From: Deltaproteobacteria bacterium
Lineage (GTDB): Bacteria; Lernaellota; Lernaellaia; JACKCT01
NCBI GenBank assembly: GCA_027493875.1
Contig: JAOSJX010000012.1
Location: 248,001 to 312,000, forward strand
DNA length: 64,000 bases
Direction: 5' to 3'
Position numbers and translations under genes: made by a program. Shown piece by piece: positions 1 to 10,715 of this stretch. Position 1 is the stretch's first letter. Every line of letters starts with the position of its first letter. Under the pieces are notes generated by a model. That model saw nothing but the letters and a program-made list of their open reading frames with translations. It searched no databases and was not told where the DNA came from.

Positions 1-930
1 AGCGCCGTGCCGATCACGATGAGGGCCGCGCGGAAATACATCGGCATCGGAAAAGGATAAACGAGAATGATGAGAAAGTAGTGCAGGATTAAAAAGAGCA
101 GCGATTCCTTGCCCGCGAACTCCAACCCGTTCGAGAAGCGCGAGGTCCCGGGCCCCCGATACACGTGACGCAGCACGAGAAACGCCAGGCCGCCGCCCGC
201 GCCGGTCTGCAGGACGTAGCCGGGAACGCCGCGGAAGACAAGCTCCGCGGTGCTGCCGAAATACGCCTGTTCGATAAACAGCGAGCCGACGATCATGGCG
301 ATGAAAAGCCCGCCGAGCGCGATCTCGCCGACGCGGCTTCGCGTGCGGTAGATCGCCGCGCCGAGGAGAAAGAAAACCGCCCACGGGAAAAGGGAGAAAT
401 GCGCGAAGAACTGTTTTTCCAGAAGGGCATGGCGTGAATGGCCGCCATCGTGGGATCGATTTTCATACGCACCGGGAGGTAAACGGCGTAGACGGTCACG
501 GCAAGAATCAAATAAACGAAACCCTTCGGCGAGATACCGCGTGACGAGATAAACGAACGCCGTACACAGCGCGACGCCCTGAAAAATATCCGGCACGCCG
601 CCGAGGAGAATGATCGAGCCGACGCCGATGTTGTAGGTATAGCCGAGCGTGAAGAGCAGCAACGCCTGACCCAGATAAAACCTCGTCATCGCGAAGCCTT
701 CTTTGACGCGGTTGCGGTCCCAGAAGGTGAGGACGTTCATGCCGGAAGCGATGAAGAACATCGGCCCCGAAAAAATCCATCACGTAAAGGACGACCTTGG
801 TCGCGAGGGGGAGGGCGTCGAGATCGCCCGCCCGCGCGCGCATCGCATGGCCGACGAGCATGAGATAGCACGCCAATCCCTTGAGCAGGTCGATCTCGTG
901 AAAACGGCCGTCTTTTGCGCCACGCTTCAT
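1..930 (-). CDS. DUF1624/HGSNAT-like multi-pass membrane acyltransferase, C-terminus truncated by window edge, frameshifted
   Basis: N-term MKRGAKDGRFHEIDLLKGLACYLMLVGHAMRA; coding continues across frames (GPMFFIASGMNVLTFWDRNRV..., then FAHFSLFPWAVFFLLGAAIY...). Frame changes near A6 at ~770 and T5 at ~416. Resembles the neighbouring gene 977..2134. Confidence 0.6.
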
Positions 931-976
931 CGTCCCCGAAAAACCGCGTCACACTATCGCAAGGTCCGCTCGCGGG

Positions 977-2134
977 CTAGCCCGTCGGGTCTGCGACGTA
1001 CCGCCGCAGCAAGCGCGCCCGCAGGGTTGGGAAAACCAATGCGAAGGCGTACATCGCCGGAATGCCCGTGACCATGGCGATCGGGACGCGGCCGTAAGCG
1101 AGATGAACGACCCCGGCGGTGAAAAAACCCGCCCAGATGACAAGGCCGGCGGGGACGAAAAACCGTTTGCGGGACAAGGCTTCGCGCGCGCGGACGAGCG
1201 CGGGCAGCGTGCCGAAGGAGAAAGCGACGGCGAGCACGGTCCGGACGTAGAGATTCAACCCGTATTTTCCGAGCAGCAGAATGACGAAAACGACGGCGAG
1301 ATGGTGGACGAGAAAAAGAAAGGATTCGCGGCCGGCGAATTCCAGGGAACGCAGGAGGGGGTTTTCCCGCGCCACGGTAGACGTGGCGGACCAGCAGCAT
1401 CAGCGCGACGGCGGCGCCGGCGTAACGTGCGGTGTAGGTCGATCCGGCGCGCCAAAGCATTTCGTGGTGCGTGAGGTAATACGCGGGACGCATCACGAAC
1501 GTGCCGTATAAAAACAGCGCGAAAAAAGCAGCCCGACCGACCATTGCGCGCGGCGGGACGCCGCCTGCTCGATCAGCAAGCCCATGGCGACGTAGCCCGC
1601 CCATGGAAAAAACGAAAAGTGCGCGAACAGGAACCGCGGGATCGGGCCGAGACGTTCGAATCCTTCGGGCGTCGAGGGCACCGCGTCGTGCGCGCCGCCG
1701 GACACGCCGAACACCGCGACAACGACGACCATCACCATCCACAACGGCGCCCCGACGCGGACAAGACCGTACGCCAGGAGCGTGCCGAGCGCGATGCCCT
1801 GAAAGATGTCGGGCACGCCGAGGTGCAGCGTGCCGAGCGCGAGGTTGTAGGAGAGGCCGAGCCCGAACAGCAGCACCGACTGGATCACGAAAAAACGCGC
1901 CATCCCCGGCGCGGACGCGCCCCGTTTCGCGGTGAAGTTCCACACGTTCGCGCCGGCCGCCGCGAAAAAAACGACGGCGCCGAAATCGATGTCGTAAACG
2001 ATGTTCTGCGCAAGCAGAGGCATCGCGGGGCCGCCGGCCTCGTGGTACGCGGTCTGCACGCGCAGCGGATGGGAAATGACCATCGCGAGGCACCCCAGGC
2101 CGCGCCAGAGGTCGATATCGGGTCGGCGTGTCAT
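977..2134 (-). CDS. DUF1624/HGSNAT-like multi-pass membrane acyltransferase (tandem paralog), frameshifted
   Basis: MTRRPDIDLWRGLGCLAMVISHPLRVQ...; three frames needed, changes near A6 ~1520 and G5T4 ~1360; ends ...LLRRYVADPTG*. Multiple hydrophobic segments. Confidence 0.65.
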
Positions 2135-2147
2135 CCGACGGTGCGCG

Positions 2148-3019
2148 CTACCGGCTCGGCTCGATACCGTCGAGCCACGCGCGCAACGCGCGTCCGTAAG
2201 CCGGTCCCGCCGTCATCGAAACGTCGTTATGACCCGCGCCGGGCACGATGTAGAGCTTCTTCGGTTCGCGCGCCGCGTCGTAGAGTTTTTGCCTTCGTCA
2301 ACGGGGATGAGCTCGTCGCGGTCGCCGTGCACGACGAGAACCGGCACGGTGATCTCCGAGAGCTTTTTCAACGACTCGTAACGTTCGGACGCGAGCAGCG
2401 CGTCCGACGGAATCATCGGCAGAAGCAGGCGTGCCACGGAGGGAATCGACGTAAACGTCGACTCCAGGACAATTCCCATGACACGGCGTCCTTTCGCCAC
2501 TTCGGCCGTCACGCCGCCGCCAAGGGATTTTCCGAAAATCACGATGCGCGCCTCGTCGATCTTTTCGCCGTCGGTGAGATGTTTGAGCGCGGCTTGTCCC
2601 GCGGCGTAGAGAGACGCCTCGCTCGGCTCCCCCGTGCTTTTGCCGTAGCCCGGATAGTCCACGAGGAACAATCCGCATTCGAGCGGCGCAAGTTCCTCGT
2701 GGATGAGCGCCCACTCGAAAACCGTTTGCGCGTTGCCGTGAAAGAACAAAATCGTCGGGCGTCCCTCGGGCGCCGGCCAATAGAGCGCGTGGATTTCGTT
2801 GCCGTCGCCGGCGCGAAAGAAAACCTCGCGCGCGCCGCGCGCGTAGGACGGCGGGCCGGCGTCGCGGGGGAGACGCGTCGGATAATAGAGAAAACGCCTG
2901 ACGATCGTGTCGAACATCGGGACCTCGCTGTCGGGAGTCGACGGGGATTTCCGGCATCCCGCGAAGACCGCCGCGGAGGCGGCCGAAATCACGAAGAACA
3001 AAAGGAGCCGGTTCCTCAT
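2148..3019 (-). CDS. Alpha/beta hydrolase lipoprotein, frameshift near C-terminus (~2286, T5)
   Basis: Signal with lipobox-like AAVFAGC; ILFFHGNAQ, nucleophile elbow GKSLGGG, VLVVHGDRDELIP; C-term ...GAGHNDV...WLDGIEPSR* restored in another frame. Confidence 0.8.
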
Positions 3020-3089
3020 GGTTGTTTTCTAGACCGAAACTCCGTGCGTTGGAAGGATGAGGGATAAAATTATGATAGAGATGTGAACG

Positions 3090-4190
3090 ATGACGACGGT
3101 GAAGGCAAACGACGGTCTCGGCGCTCTTCTGGAGAAGCTGGCGCCGAAGCACGGTTTTCCGCTATCGGGCGCGCTTGATCTCGACGCGGCGATGCCGGCG
3201 TTGGCGGAACACGCGCGCCGGTACGACACGTGGATCGGGCGCGGATATCAGGGGACAATGCGTTATCTGGATCGCGGGCGCGGCCGCCGCGCGGACCCGC
3301 GCGCCGTTTTTCCCGAAGCGCGCGGCGTGTTTTGCGTGGCGGCGCCTTATGGTCCTCGCGACGGCGATGAACATCCCGACGATCCCGCGGACGGCGCGAG
3401 CTACGCGCGCTATCTGCGCGGACGCGATTATCACGCGGTCATGAAGGAGCGGCTGGCCGCGCTTCTGGCCGAGGCCGCGGCCGTGATTCCTTTCGAATAC
3501 AAAGTATGCTGCGACACGAGCGCGGTGCTCGAACGCAGCCTCGCGCATTTCGCCGGACTCGGTTGGATCGGAAAAAACACCTGCCTTATCCACCCGGCGC
3601 TCGGCAGCTATTTGTTTCTGGCCGAGGCGTTTCTATCCGTCTCGCCCGGCGGCGTGCCGCGGCCGATGCGCGACCACTGCGGCACGTGCCGCGCGTGTCT
3701 CGACGCATGCCCCACGTCCGCGTTTCCGGAGACCGGCGTGCTCGACGCCACGCGCTGCGTTTCGTATTGGACGCTGGAACACCGCGCACCATTTGTACCG
3801 TCAAACGCCGATCTCGACGGCGCGCGTCATCGCATCGCCGGATGCGACGTGTGCCAGGAAGTCTGCCCCTACAACCGCAAGCCGCGCCCGGCGTTGTGGC
3901 CGGAGTGGAACGACCGGGACGCCGACGCGACGTTTCTCCGCGCGTGGGAGGATCTGCTGACCGAGTCGGAAGATGAATACGCGCAACGCGTCGCGCGCTC
4001 GGCGTTGTCGTGGGTGAAGCCCGCGCACTTCGCGCGCAATCTCGCGTACGCGGTGACTGCCTGCGCGCGGGATTGGGCTCCCGCGCGGCGCGCCGGCGTG
4101 CGTCTCCTTGTGGAGCAGCGGTTGCGGGATGAGCGTGATGAAAACGCGCGCCAGGCGTGGTCGCGGTGCGTCGCCGCGCTCGGCGAATAA
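3090..4190 (+). CDS. queG: Epoxyqueuosine reductase QueG
   Basis: Intact 366 aa; WIGKNTCLIHP, 4Fe-4S motifs CGTCRACLDACPT and CDVCQEVCPYNRK. Confidence 0.93.
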   Translation: MTTVKANDGLGALLEKLAPKHGFPLSGALDLDAAMPALAEHARRYDTWIGRGYQGTMRYLDRGRGRRADPRAVFPEARGVFCVAAPYGPRDGDEHPDDPADGASYARYLRGRDYHAVMKERLAALLAEAAAVIPFEYKVCCDTSAVLERSLAHFAGLGWIGKNTCLIHPALGSYLFLAEAFLSVSPGGVPRPMRDHCGTCRACLDACPTSAFPETGVLDATRCVSYWTLEHRAPFVPSNADLDGARHRIAGCDVCQEVCPYNRKPRPALWPEWNDRDADATFLRAWEDLLTESEDEYAQRVARSALSWVKPAHFARNLAYAVTACARDWAPARRAGVRLLVEQRLRDERDENARQAWSRCVAALGE

Positions 4191-4191
4191 T

Positions 4192-5385
4192 CTATCGGGA
4201 CAACGCGGATTCGGCGAGCCGCGCAAAGATTTCGACGCCGACCGGCATGACGCGCTCGTCGAAATCGAAGTGCGGATGATGGTGCGGGTGGATGAGGCCG
4301 AGTTTTTCGTTGCGCGACCCGAGAAAAAAATAGCAGCCGGGGACGCGTTCGAGATAGAACGACATGTCCTCCGCCGCCAGCGTGGTTTCCGACTCGACGA
4401 CGGCGTCCGCGCCGAGCACCCCCGCGGCTTCGCGTGCGACGAGGGCGGCCGCGTCCGCGTCGTTGACCGTTACAGGATAGTGCTCGATCCATTCGTAGCG
4501 CGTCTCGGCGCCCATCGCGGCCGCGATGTTTTGCGCAACGGCGCCGATCCGGTCTCGCATGAACGCGCGCCGCTCGGGGCGCAGCGTCCGCACCGTACCG
4601 CGCAGCCGCACCTCCGGCGCGATGATGTTGAAATTCGAGCCGCCGTGAATTTCGCCGACGGTGAGCACCGCGGGTTCCGCGGGCGGGATTTCGCGCGTGA
4701 CGATGGTCTGGAGCGCGCCGACGATCTGCGCCGCGACGGGGATCGGGTCCACGGAAAGATGCGGCATCGCGCCGTGGCCACCCTTACCGACGACAGTGAC
4801 GATGAACTCGTCCGCGGAGGCCATGAACGGTCCGGCCTTCAGCGCGACGTACCCCGCGTCGAGATTGTTCCAAAGGTGCAGGCCGAAAACGCGGGCGGGC
4901 TCGGGATCGCGGAGCGCGCCGTCGCCGATCATCGGCTTCGCGCCGCCCGGACCTTCTTCCGCCGGCTGAAATAAGAGTTTGATCGTGCCGCCGAACCGGT
5001 CTCGCGTCGCGGCGGCGTACTCCGCGAAAGCCAACAGAATGGCGGTATGGCCGTCGTGTCCGCACGCGTGCATCCGACCGTCGTTGACGGACCGGTACGG
5101 ACGATCGGCGGTTTCCGTGAGCGGGAGCGCGTCCATGTCGGCGCGAAACGCGACCGCCGGCCCGTCGCCGCCGCGCAGCGTTGCGATCACGCCGGTTTTC
5201 GCGGCGCGGCGCACGTCGTATCCGAGCGCGGCCAGCCGTTCGGCCACGATCCCTCCCGTGCGCTCTTCTTGAAACGCGAGTTCGGGATGGCGGTGCAGGT
5301 CGCGCCGGGTGGCGACCATTTGATCGTAAAGCGCGCGAATTTCCGGCCTCACGTCGGCCTTGATCTCATCCATGGTTCCCGCCAA
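4192..5385 (-). CDS. M20 family (M20D) amidohydrolase/peptidase
   Basis: Intact; LHRHPELAFQEERT, ALPLTE, MHACGHDGHTAILL, GPGGAKPMI, HGGSNFNIIAPEVRLRGTVRT. Confidence 0.92.
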   Translation of the reverse strand: MAGTMDEIKADVRPEIRALYDQMVATRRDLHRHPELAFQEERTGGIVAERLAALGYDVRRAAKTGVIATLRGGDGPAVAFRADMDALPLTETADRPYRSVNDGRMHACGHDGHTAILLAFAEYAAATRDRFGGTIKLLFQPAEEGPGGAKPMIGDGALRDPEPARVFGLHLWNNLDAGYVALKAGPFMASADEFIVTVVGKGGHGAMPHLSVDPIPVAAQIVGALQTIVTREIPPAEPAVLTVGEIHGGSNFNIIAPEVRLRGTVRTLRPERRAFMRDRIGAVAQNIAAAMGAETRYEWIEHYPVTVNDADAAALVAREAAGVLGADAVVESETTLAAEDMSFYLERVPGCYFFLGSRNEKLGLIHPHHHPHFDFDERVMPVGVEIFARLAESALSR

Positions 5386-5417
5386 TCTTCCCTTGCCGGC
5401 CGTCGAAAGGAAAATGC

Positions 5418-5582
5418 ATGCCGCGAAAACGCCGCTTAGGGATCTTCGTTGTCGGCGGCCTTTTCGTGGCGGCGTGCGTTCCGATCGGCAGCGCCCTCAA
5501 GGACTATGGTTTTTTTCATTCGCTGGGCATCGTCGCCGCGATCGGCCTGGTTCTCTATGCCCGTCACCAGCGCTTGATCTAA
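5418..5582 (+). CDS. Small (54 aa) hydrophobic membrane protein
   Basis: ATG..TAA: MPRKRRLGIFVVGGLFVAACVPIGSALKDYGFFHSLGIVAAIGLVLYARHQRLI; two hydrophobic stretches. Not in the supplied ORF list as such. Confidence 0.5.
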   Translation: MPRKRRLGIFVVGGLFVAACVPIGSALKDYGFFHSLGIVAAIGLVLYARHQRLI

Positions 5583-5762
5583 CCCGCATTTCTCACCAGC
5601 TTTCTCCTACGGCGACGGATCCGCCGGCTACGACTTGCGTTTCGGCCCGCGCCCGCTGCGACGTACTGTTCAAGTACGCCTCGCGTTCGCGGCCCTCCAA
5701 CGCGGCGTCTCGCCTGCCGCCTCCGCCGCCTCGCGACGAAACCCGATGAGAAATGCGGGCTA
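5581..5762. repeat. Inverted-repeat-bounded intergenic element (possible dispersed repeat)
   Basis: 13-bp perfect inverted repeat CCCGCATTTCTCA (5583-5595) / TGAGAAATGCGGG (5747-5759), directly abutting the stop codons of both flanking convergent genes; internal hairpin around GCGACGTACTGTTCAAGTACGCCTCGC. Confidence 0.6.
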
Positions 5763-7573
5763 ATCCTTGCTCAGTTCCTCTTGCACGCGGCCGAGGAGGT
5801 TGGCGGCAATCGAAAACGCCGCGCGCGCGGCGTCCAGCGCGCCGGCCCGGGCGTGGCCCGCCACCTCCGCGAAAACGTCCGTCAACATCCCGATGTCGAA
5901 ATTCGCCGCGGTTTCCGCAATCGCGGCGGCGTGCGTGACGGCGGCACCGAGGTCGCCGGCGTCCAGCGCGTCCCGAAGGCCGGCCTCTTTTTACGCGCGT
6001 TTCGTCCACGAAAAGCCGCGCGAGGTCGCGTACCAACTCGGCGTCGTCGGCGAAGGCGGCTATGAGCGAGGCGCGGTCCACGACCGCGGCCGCGCGCGTT
6101 GACGGCGCCCGTTCTCCGGCACGCGGGATCGGGCCGTCGAGGATGTCGAGCAAGGCGGCGGTTTGGAACGGCCGCGGGAGAACGGCGTCGAATTCCTCCG
6201 TCGGCGTCGTGGCGTCGCCCAAGGCGATCAACCGGGCGCCCGGTTGGCTTCGGCGCAAGGAATCGCGCAGCGCCTCGCCGCCGGACGGCCACGCGGCCGG
6301 ATCGGCGAAGACGATATCCCATCGCGCGCGGCGAAGCTGTTCGGCCGCTTCCTCTTCATCGGCGGCGACCGCGGCGAAGATGCCGTATTTCGCGAGCAGG
6401 TGTTCGAGAATCCACTGGGCCATCGGATTCGGTTCGATCACGAGCGCCCGCGCGCGACCCCGCGTTTCGTCGAGCAGCGAATGGCGCGTGACGATGTCGG
6501 GCGGAGGCGGCCGCAGGCCCGCGGCTGATAAAAGCGCCGACCGTTCGAGAACGGACTCCAACGCCTCGTCCGAATAGGGGGGCGTGAGATAGAAGGAAAA
6601 GCCGATCTCGCGCAGGCGCGCCGCGTCGCCCGGACGCCCGTAGACCGCCAGCAACCCGATGACCGTTGCGTTGAGCCGCTCATCCGCGCGAACGCGCCGG
6701 CCGAGATCCTCGGCCTCTTGCCCCGTCGTTTCCGTCGCGATGACAAGAAGGTGGTACGGCTCGTCCGTCGTTTGAAGCGCGCGATAAGCGGCGTCAAACG
6801 TTTCCTCAACGCGCCACGCGCACGCGTGCCGGCCACAGAGATCGCCGACGCGGCGCAGGGCGGCCGGGTCGTCGCCGGTCAGCAAAAGACGCAATTCCGA
6901 AAGCGTTCCCGGTGCGGCGGCCGTTTCTCCGCGCGGCGCGGCGTGATCGAATGGGAGGGCCAGCGTCATGGTGGTCGACCCCGATTCGCCGGACTGATCC
7001 GTGATCGTGCCGCCGAGGCGGGGGTGCCAACAACGCCAGCAACTGCGCCTCGAGCCCGGTTGCCGCGTCACGATTCTTTGGGGCGTGGTCCGCCGTCACC
7101 GCCACCGCGACGACGACGCGGTTTTCCGTCTCGGATTCAAGCGTGACCTCGATCGGAATGTGGCCCACCGCCGGCACGCCGGTGCGCAGGAGCAGTCCCA
7201 ACGCCTGGCTGAAGCGCGCCGCGTCGCCATAGACGAACGCCGGCACGGCCGGATGGACATCCAGCGTCACCGCGGTGCCGTCGCCCGCGGCGCGGTCCGC
7301 GGCGTTGCGCAGTGCCCGGCGCAGATCGAAGCGCCCGCGCGACACCGGAAAGTTTCCGGCGCGCAGGCGTTCGAGATCCAGAATCTCGTTGAGCGACGCG
7401 ACGACGTCGCGCGTTTGTCCGGCGAGATCGCGCAGGAGCGCGGCGCGCGGCGCGTCGCCTTCCTGCTCGGCGAGGCGTTCCAGCACTTCCAGCGCCGCGC
7501 TGGCCGGCTGGCGGACGCGGTGGCTGAGCGTCGCGAAAAATCCCGCCCGCGGTGTCTTGTCGTTTTTACTCAT
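5760..7573 (-). CDS. Hybrid sensor histidine kinase: HisKA-like, divergent HATPase, receiver-like domains, C-terminal HPt; frameshifted
   Basis: GFFATLSHRVRQPASAALEVLE (H-box), divergent C-terminal ATPase half GLEAQLLALLAPRLGG, receiver-like segments ARALVIEPNPMAQWILEHLLAKYG..., HPt-like C-term. Frame changes near ~7020 (G5) and ~5993 (T5). Confidence 0.75.
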
Positions 7574-8770
7574 TTCGCCCCCGGGCGCCGGTTCAACAAG
7601 CGTTTCGCCTGTTGCGCGGTGGTGGCCGGAACCTGGCGGCTATGCGCCAGACGGTGCAGATCTTTCGCGTTCAATCGGCCGATGTGCCGCACGACGAAGG
7701 CCATTGGCGTTTTCGGATGCCAGAGAAGATTGAAAGCGATTTCGTAACTTCGTACCCACTCACGGTTGCGGCAAATGGTCGCAATGACGTTTTGCGACGT
7801 CGATCGTTCCTTCACGGCGTCCGCAATTTCGCGCGGCGTGATTCGCGGATTCCGCAAAACGCAATCCTGAATCATTTTGCTGGGGCTCTTGATGAGAAAG
7901 GTCCGCGCTTCCTTGTTGCCGCGCAAAGCAAGCAACAGACGGTCCACCATGGTCATCGTGGCGATGCGTTGGATGAAGGGACGCCGCTCGTCCTCCGTGA
8001 GATCCTCATCCGGGTCGCGCATCAGATCGAAGGCGAAAAGGTCGGGGGTATCAAAATCCTCGGAGAGGATGTCCTCGATGCGAAAGCCGGAGTGCAGCCG
8101 GTCGTCGGGGAATTCCATGGCCTGCGCCGGTTTGCCGGCCGCCGCCGCTTCCTCGCGGCGTTTCTTTTCTTCCGCGCGCGCGGCTTCCGCGGCGCGCGCG
8201 GGCCTCCTCGACGGCGGCCCGTTGCTCGCCGCCGAGATCCTGCGCGTAGGGGTGCCCTTTTTCGATTTCGTAGAAGCGCTCGAGCCGCTCGACGAGATTT
8301 CTCGGCGTCAGCGCGTTGTGCGACAGCCCGTAGAGAATATCCGGGCAACGCAGCAGCGCCTGTTCGTTCTTGCCGACGATGTCGACGATTTCGGGCCGAT
8401 CGGTGCGCGCCGCGAGATGGGCGAGCGTCTCGTCGCGCACTTTGGGATGCAGCGCGACTTTCTGGTAGATGTTCGGATTGTCGTAGCGGCGCGTCGCGAT
8501 GAAGTGGAGGATCTTCGGGCTCAATTCCTGATTGATGCCGACCAGTGTCAGCGCTTCGGGCAGTTCCTTGAGGCTGCGTTTGGCCTCGGTCCGGACGCGT
8601 TCGTCTTTGTCGCCGCTGAGATAATAAAGCGCGGTCAGTAGGTCCGTGGTGCCGAGCGGCACCAGCCCCTTGGCGCACGCGAAACGCTTTTCGACCGGCG
8701 TGTCCGGCGGCAGCGTTTCGCGGAGCGTCGGGCTGAGCTCTTGAAATTCAAGCGCCTGAAAGCGGGCCAT
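7570..8770 (-). CDS. HEAT/LRV-repeat-like (DUF2336-like) protein, frameshift ~8200
   Basis: MARFQALEFQELSPTLRETLPPDTPVEKRFACAKGL...; repetitive helical segments (SPKILHFIATRRYDNPNIYQKVALHPKVRDETLAHLAARTDRPEIV); continues in ORF 7570..8118. Confidence 0.6.
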
Positions 8771-8850
8771 GATCCGTCCGGTCGCGAGAGGGTGGGGCAT
8801 GATACCGTAGGCCGGAGAAGCGTCAATGGCGGGCGAACGAAAGAGGCGGA

Positions 8851-9847
8851 TCAGGGCGTTTTCGGCGCGTCCCCCGCGTCCACCGGCGAAGAAGCCGGTC
8901 CGGGCCGATCGATCATGTTGACTTCGATGTCCGGTTTCTGGCCCGGCGCGAGGACGACGACGTTCGCCTCGGGCAATACTTTGCGGATGGTGTCCGTGTA
9001 AAGATCCCAGCGCGTGAGTTCGGGCGTGCGGAGGTACTGATCGAGCACGTGATTGAAACGGTCCGCGGCGCCTTGCGCCAGATGGCGGCGCGACTGAGCG
9101 GCGGCGTCCGCTTCTTCGAGGATGCGGCCCGCCTGGCCGCCGGCGAGGTTGACGACGCGTTCGCGTTCGCGTTCGGCGTCGTTGATGACGCGCGCCGCCC
9201 TCGGCTTTGGCGTCATTGACGTTGCGGAACGCGGCCGCCGCTTCCGCCGGCGGATTCACCGACTGAAGATTGAGCGCGACGAGCGTGATGCCCGCGCCGT
9301 ACCCGTTGAGGCTCGCCTGCGCCTCCGCCCGGGCGTCGGTCTGAATGCCCGCCTTGCCGGACGTGAGAACGTCGTCCACGTTCATCCGCGCGACCGCACC
9401 GACGAGGGCCGCGCGGACCGCCTGATCGACGACGAGTTCCGGCTTTTCGCACGCGAACAGGTACGATCCGAGCCCCGTGATCTTATATTGAATCACGACG
9501 GACAGGTCGATCAGGTTTTCGTCCCCGGTCAGCAGCGAGAACGGCTCGTCGGCGCCGATCTCCGCGCGAAGGACCTCGCCGGTTTTCACCTTCGTAACCT
9601 TCTCGATCCCCCACGGCAGACGCACGTGCAGTCCCGATCCCACGGCGTCGTCCACGAGGCGTCCGAAGCGCTGCCGCGCCGCGGATTCCTCGACGGAAAC
9701 GGCGAAAACCCCCGCGGCGACCGACGCGGCGACGACGAGCGCGGCCAGCGCGAGCAGAGCGCGGCCCTTGTTCGCGCGCAAGAAGACGGCCGTCGCGCGG
9801 ATCGCACGGACGCTGGGCGGCGTCAGGGGGAGATCGTCAGGGGCCAC
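8851..9847 (-). CDS. SPFH domain protein, HflK-like; frameshift ~9205
   Basis: TM then SVEESAARQRFGRLVDDAVGSGLHVRLPWGIEKVTKVKTGEVLRAEIG...GDENLIDLSVVIQYKITGLGSYLF; C-term RWDLYTDTIRKVLPEANVVVL. Confidence 0.85.
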
Positions 9848-10715
9848 TCAAATACCTCATCAGGTCCGAGTTCGACTCGATGAACACCGTCGTATCCTTG
9901 TCGACGATGCGTTCGTAGCTTTGGAGCGTGCGGAGCAGCCGGTAAAAATCCGGATCTTTCTTGTACGCCTCGGCGAACACCTTCATCGCGTCCGCTTCGC
10001 CCTGGCCGCGGATCGCCTCGGCTTTGCCGCGCGCGTCCGCCACGATGCGCTCTTTCTCCGCGGCGGCGCGGGCTTCGACCTTCAGCGCTTCCTCCTCGCC
10101 CTCGCTCCGGTACCGGGTGGCGATGCGGTCGCGCTCGGCGCGCATGCGTTTGATGACGCTTGCGCGGTTTTGCGGCGGAAGGTTGAGCCCGTTGATCTGC
10201 AAATCCGACACTTCGATTCCGAAGCTCTTGCGCGCGATGGCGTCGACGGCCTTCGCCACTTGACCGGAGAGCTCGCGGAGTTTGACCTTTGACGCGTCGG
10301 TGTTGATGAAGCTTTCGATCGGCTCGCGGCCCACCGCCGCGCCCATCTCGGACGCCGCGATATCCAGCAGACGCGCTTCGGCCTCCGGCCGGTTCTTGAC
10401 CGTCTGCGCGAAACGCAGCGGATCGTCGATGCGCCACGCGATGAAATTGTCGATGACCACGTTCTTTTTATCCTGCGTCAGCATCTCGGTGGGTTCGTTG
10501 TCGAAAATGAGCAGGCGCGCGTCCATGCGCACCACGGACTCCACGGGCCACGGCCACTTCAGGTGCAGGCCGGGACCGACGGTCCGATCCAGCGGGCGGC
10601 CGAAACGCGTCACGATCGCCGTTTCGGTTTCGTCGATGGTGAATAGCGCGGTGAGCGCGACGAAGAGCACGATAATCGCCGCCGCGCCGGCCAAGATTTT
10701 TGCGATCGGACTCAT
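9837..10715 (-). CDS. hflC: SPFH domain protein, HflC-like
   Basis: Intact; FTIDETETAIVTRFGRPLDRTVGPGLHLKWPWPVESVVRMDARLLIFDNEPTEMLTQDKKNVVIDNFIAWRI...; YKKDPDFYRLLRTLQSYERIVDKDTTVFIESNSDLMRYL. Start overlaps upstream stop (ATGA). Confidence 0.88.
   Translation of the reverse strand: MSPIAKILAGAAAIIVLFVALTALFTIDETETAIVTRFGRPLDRTVGPGLHLKWPWPVESVVRMDARLLIFDNEPTEMLTQDKKNVVIDNFIAWRIDDPLRFAQTVKNRPEAEARLLDIAASEMGAAVGREPIESFINTDASKVKLRELSGQVAKAVDAIARKSFGIEVSDLQINGLNLPPQNRASVIKRMRAERDRIATRYRSEGEEEALKVEARAAAEKERIVADARGKAEAIRGQGEADAMKVFAEAYKKDPDFYRLLRTLQSYERIVDKDTTVFIESNSDLMRYLSGP

Noticed and set aside
1544-3067. 507-aa plus-strand ORF
   Set aside because: Antisense to two clearly coding minus-strand genes (membrane acyltransferase, alpha/beta hydrolase).
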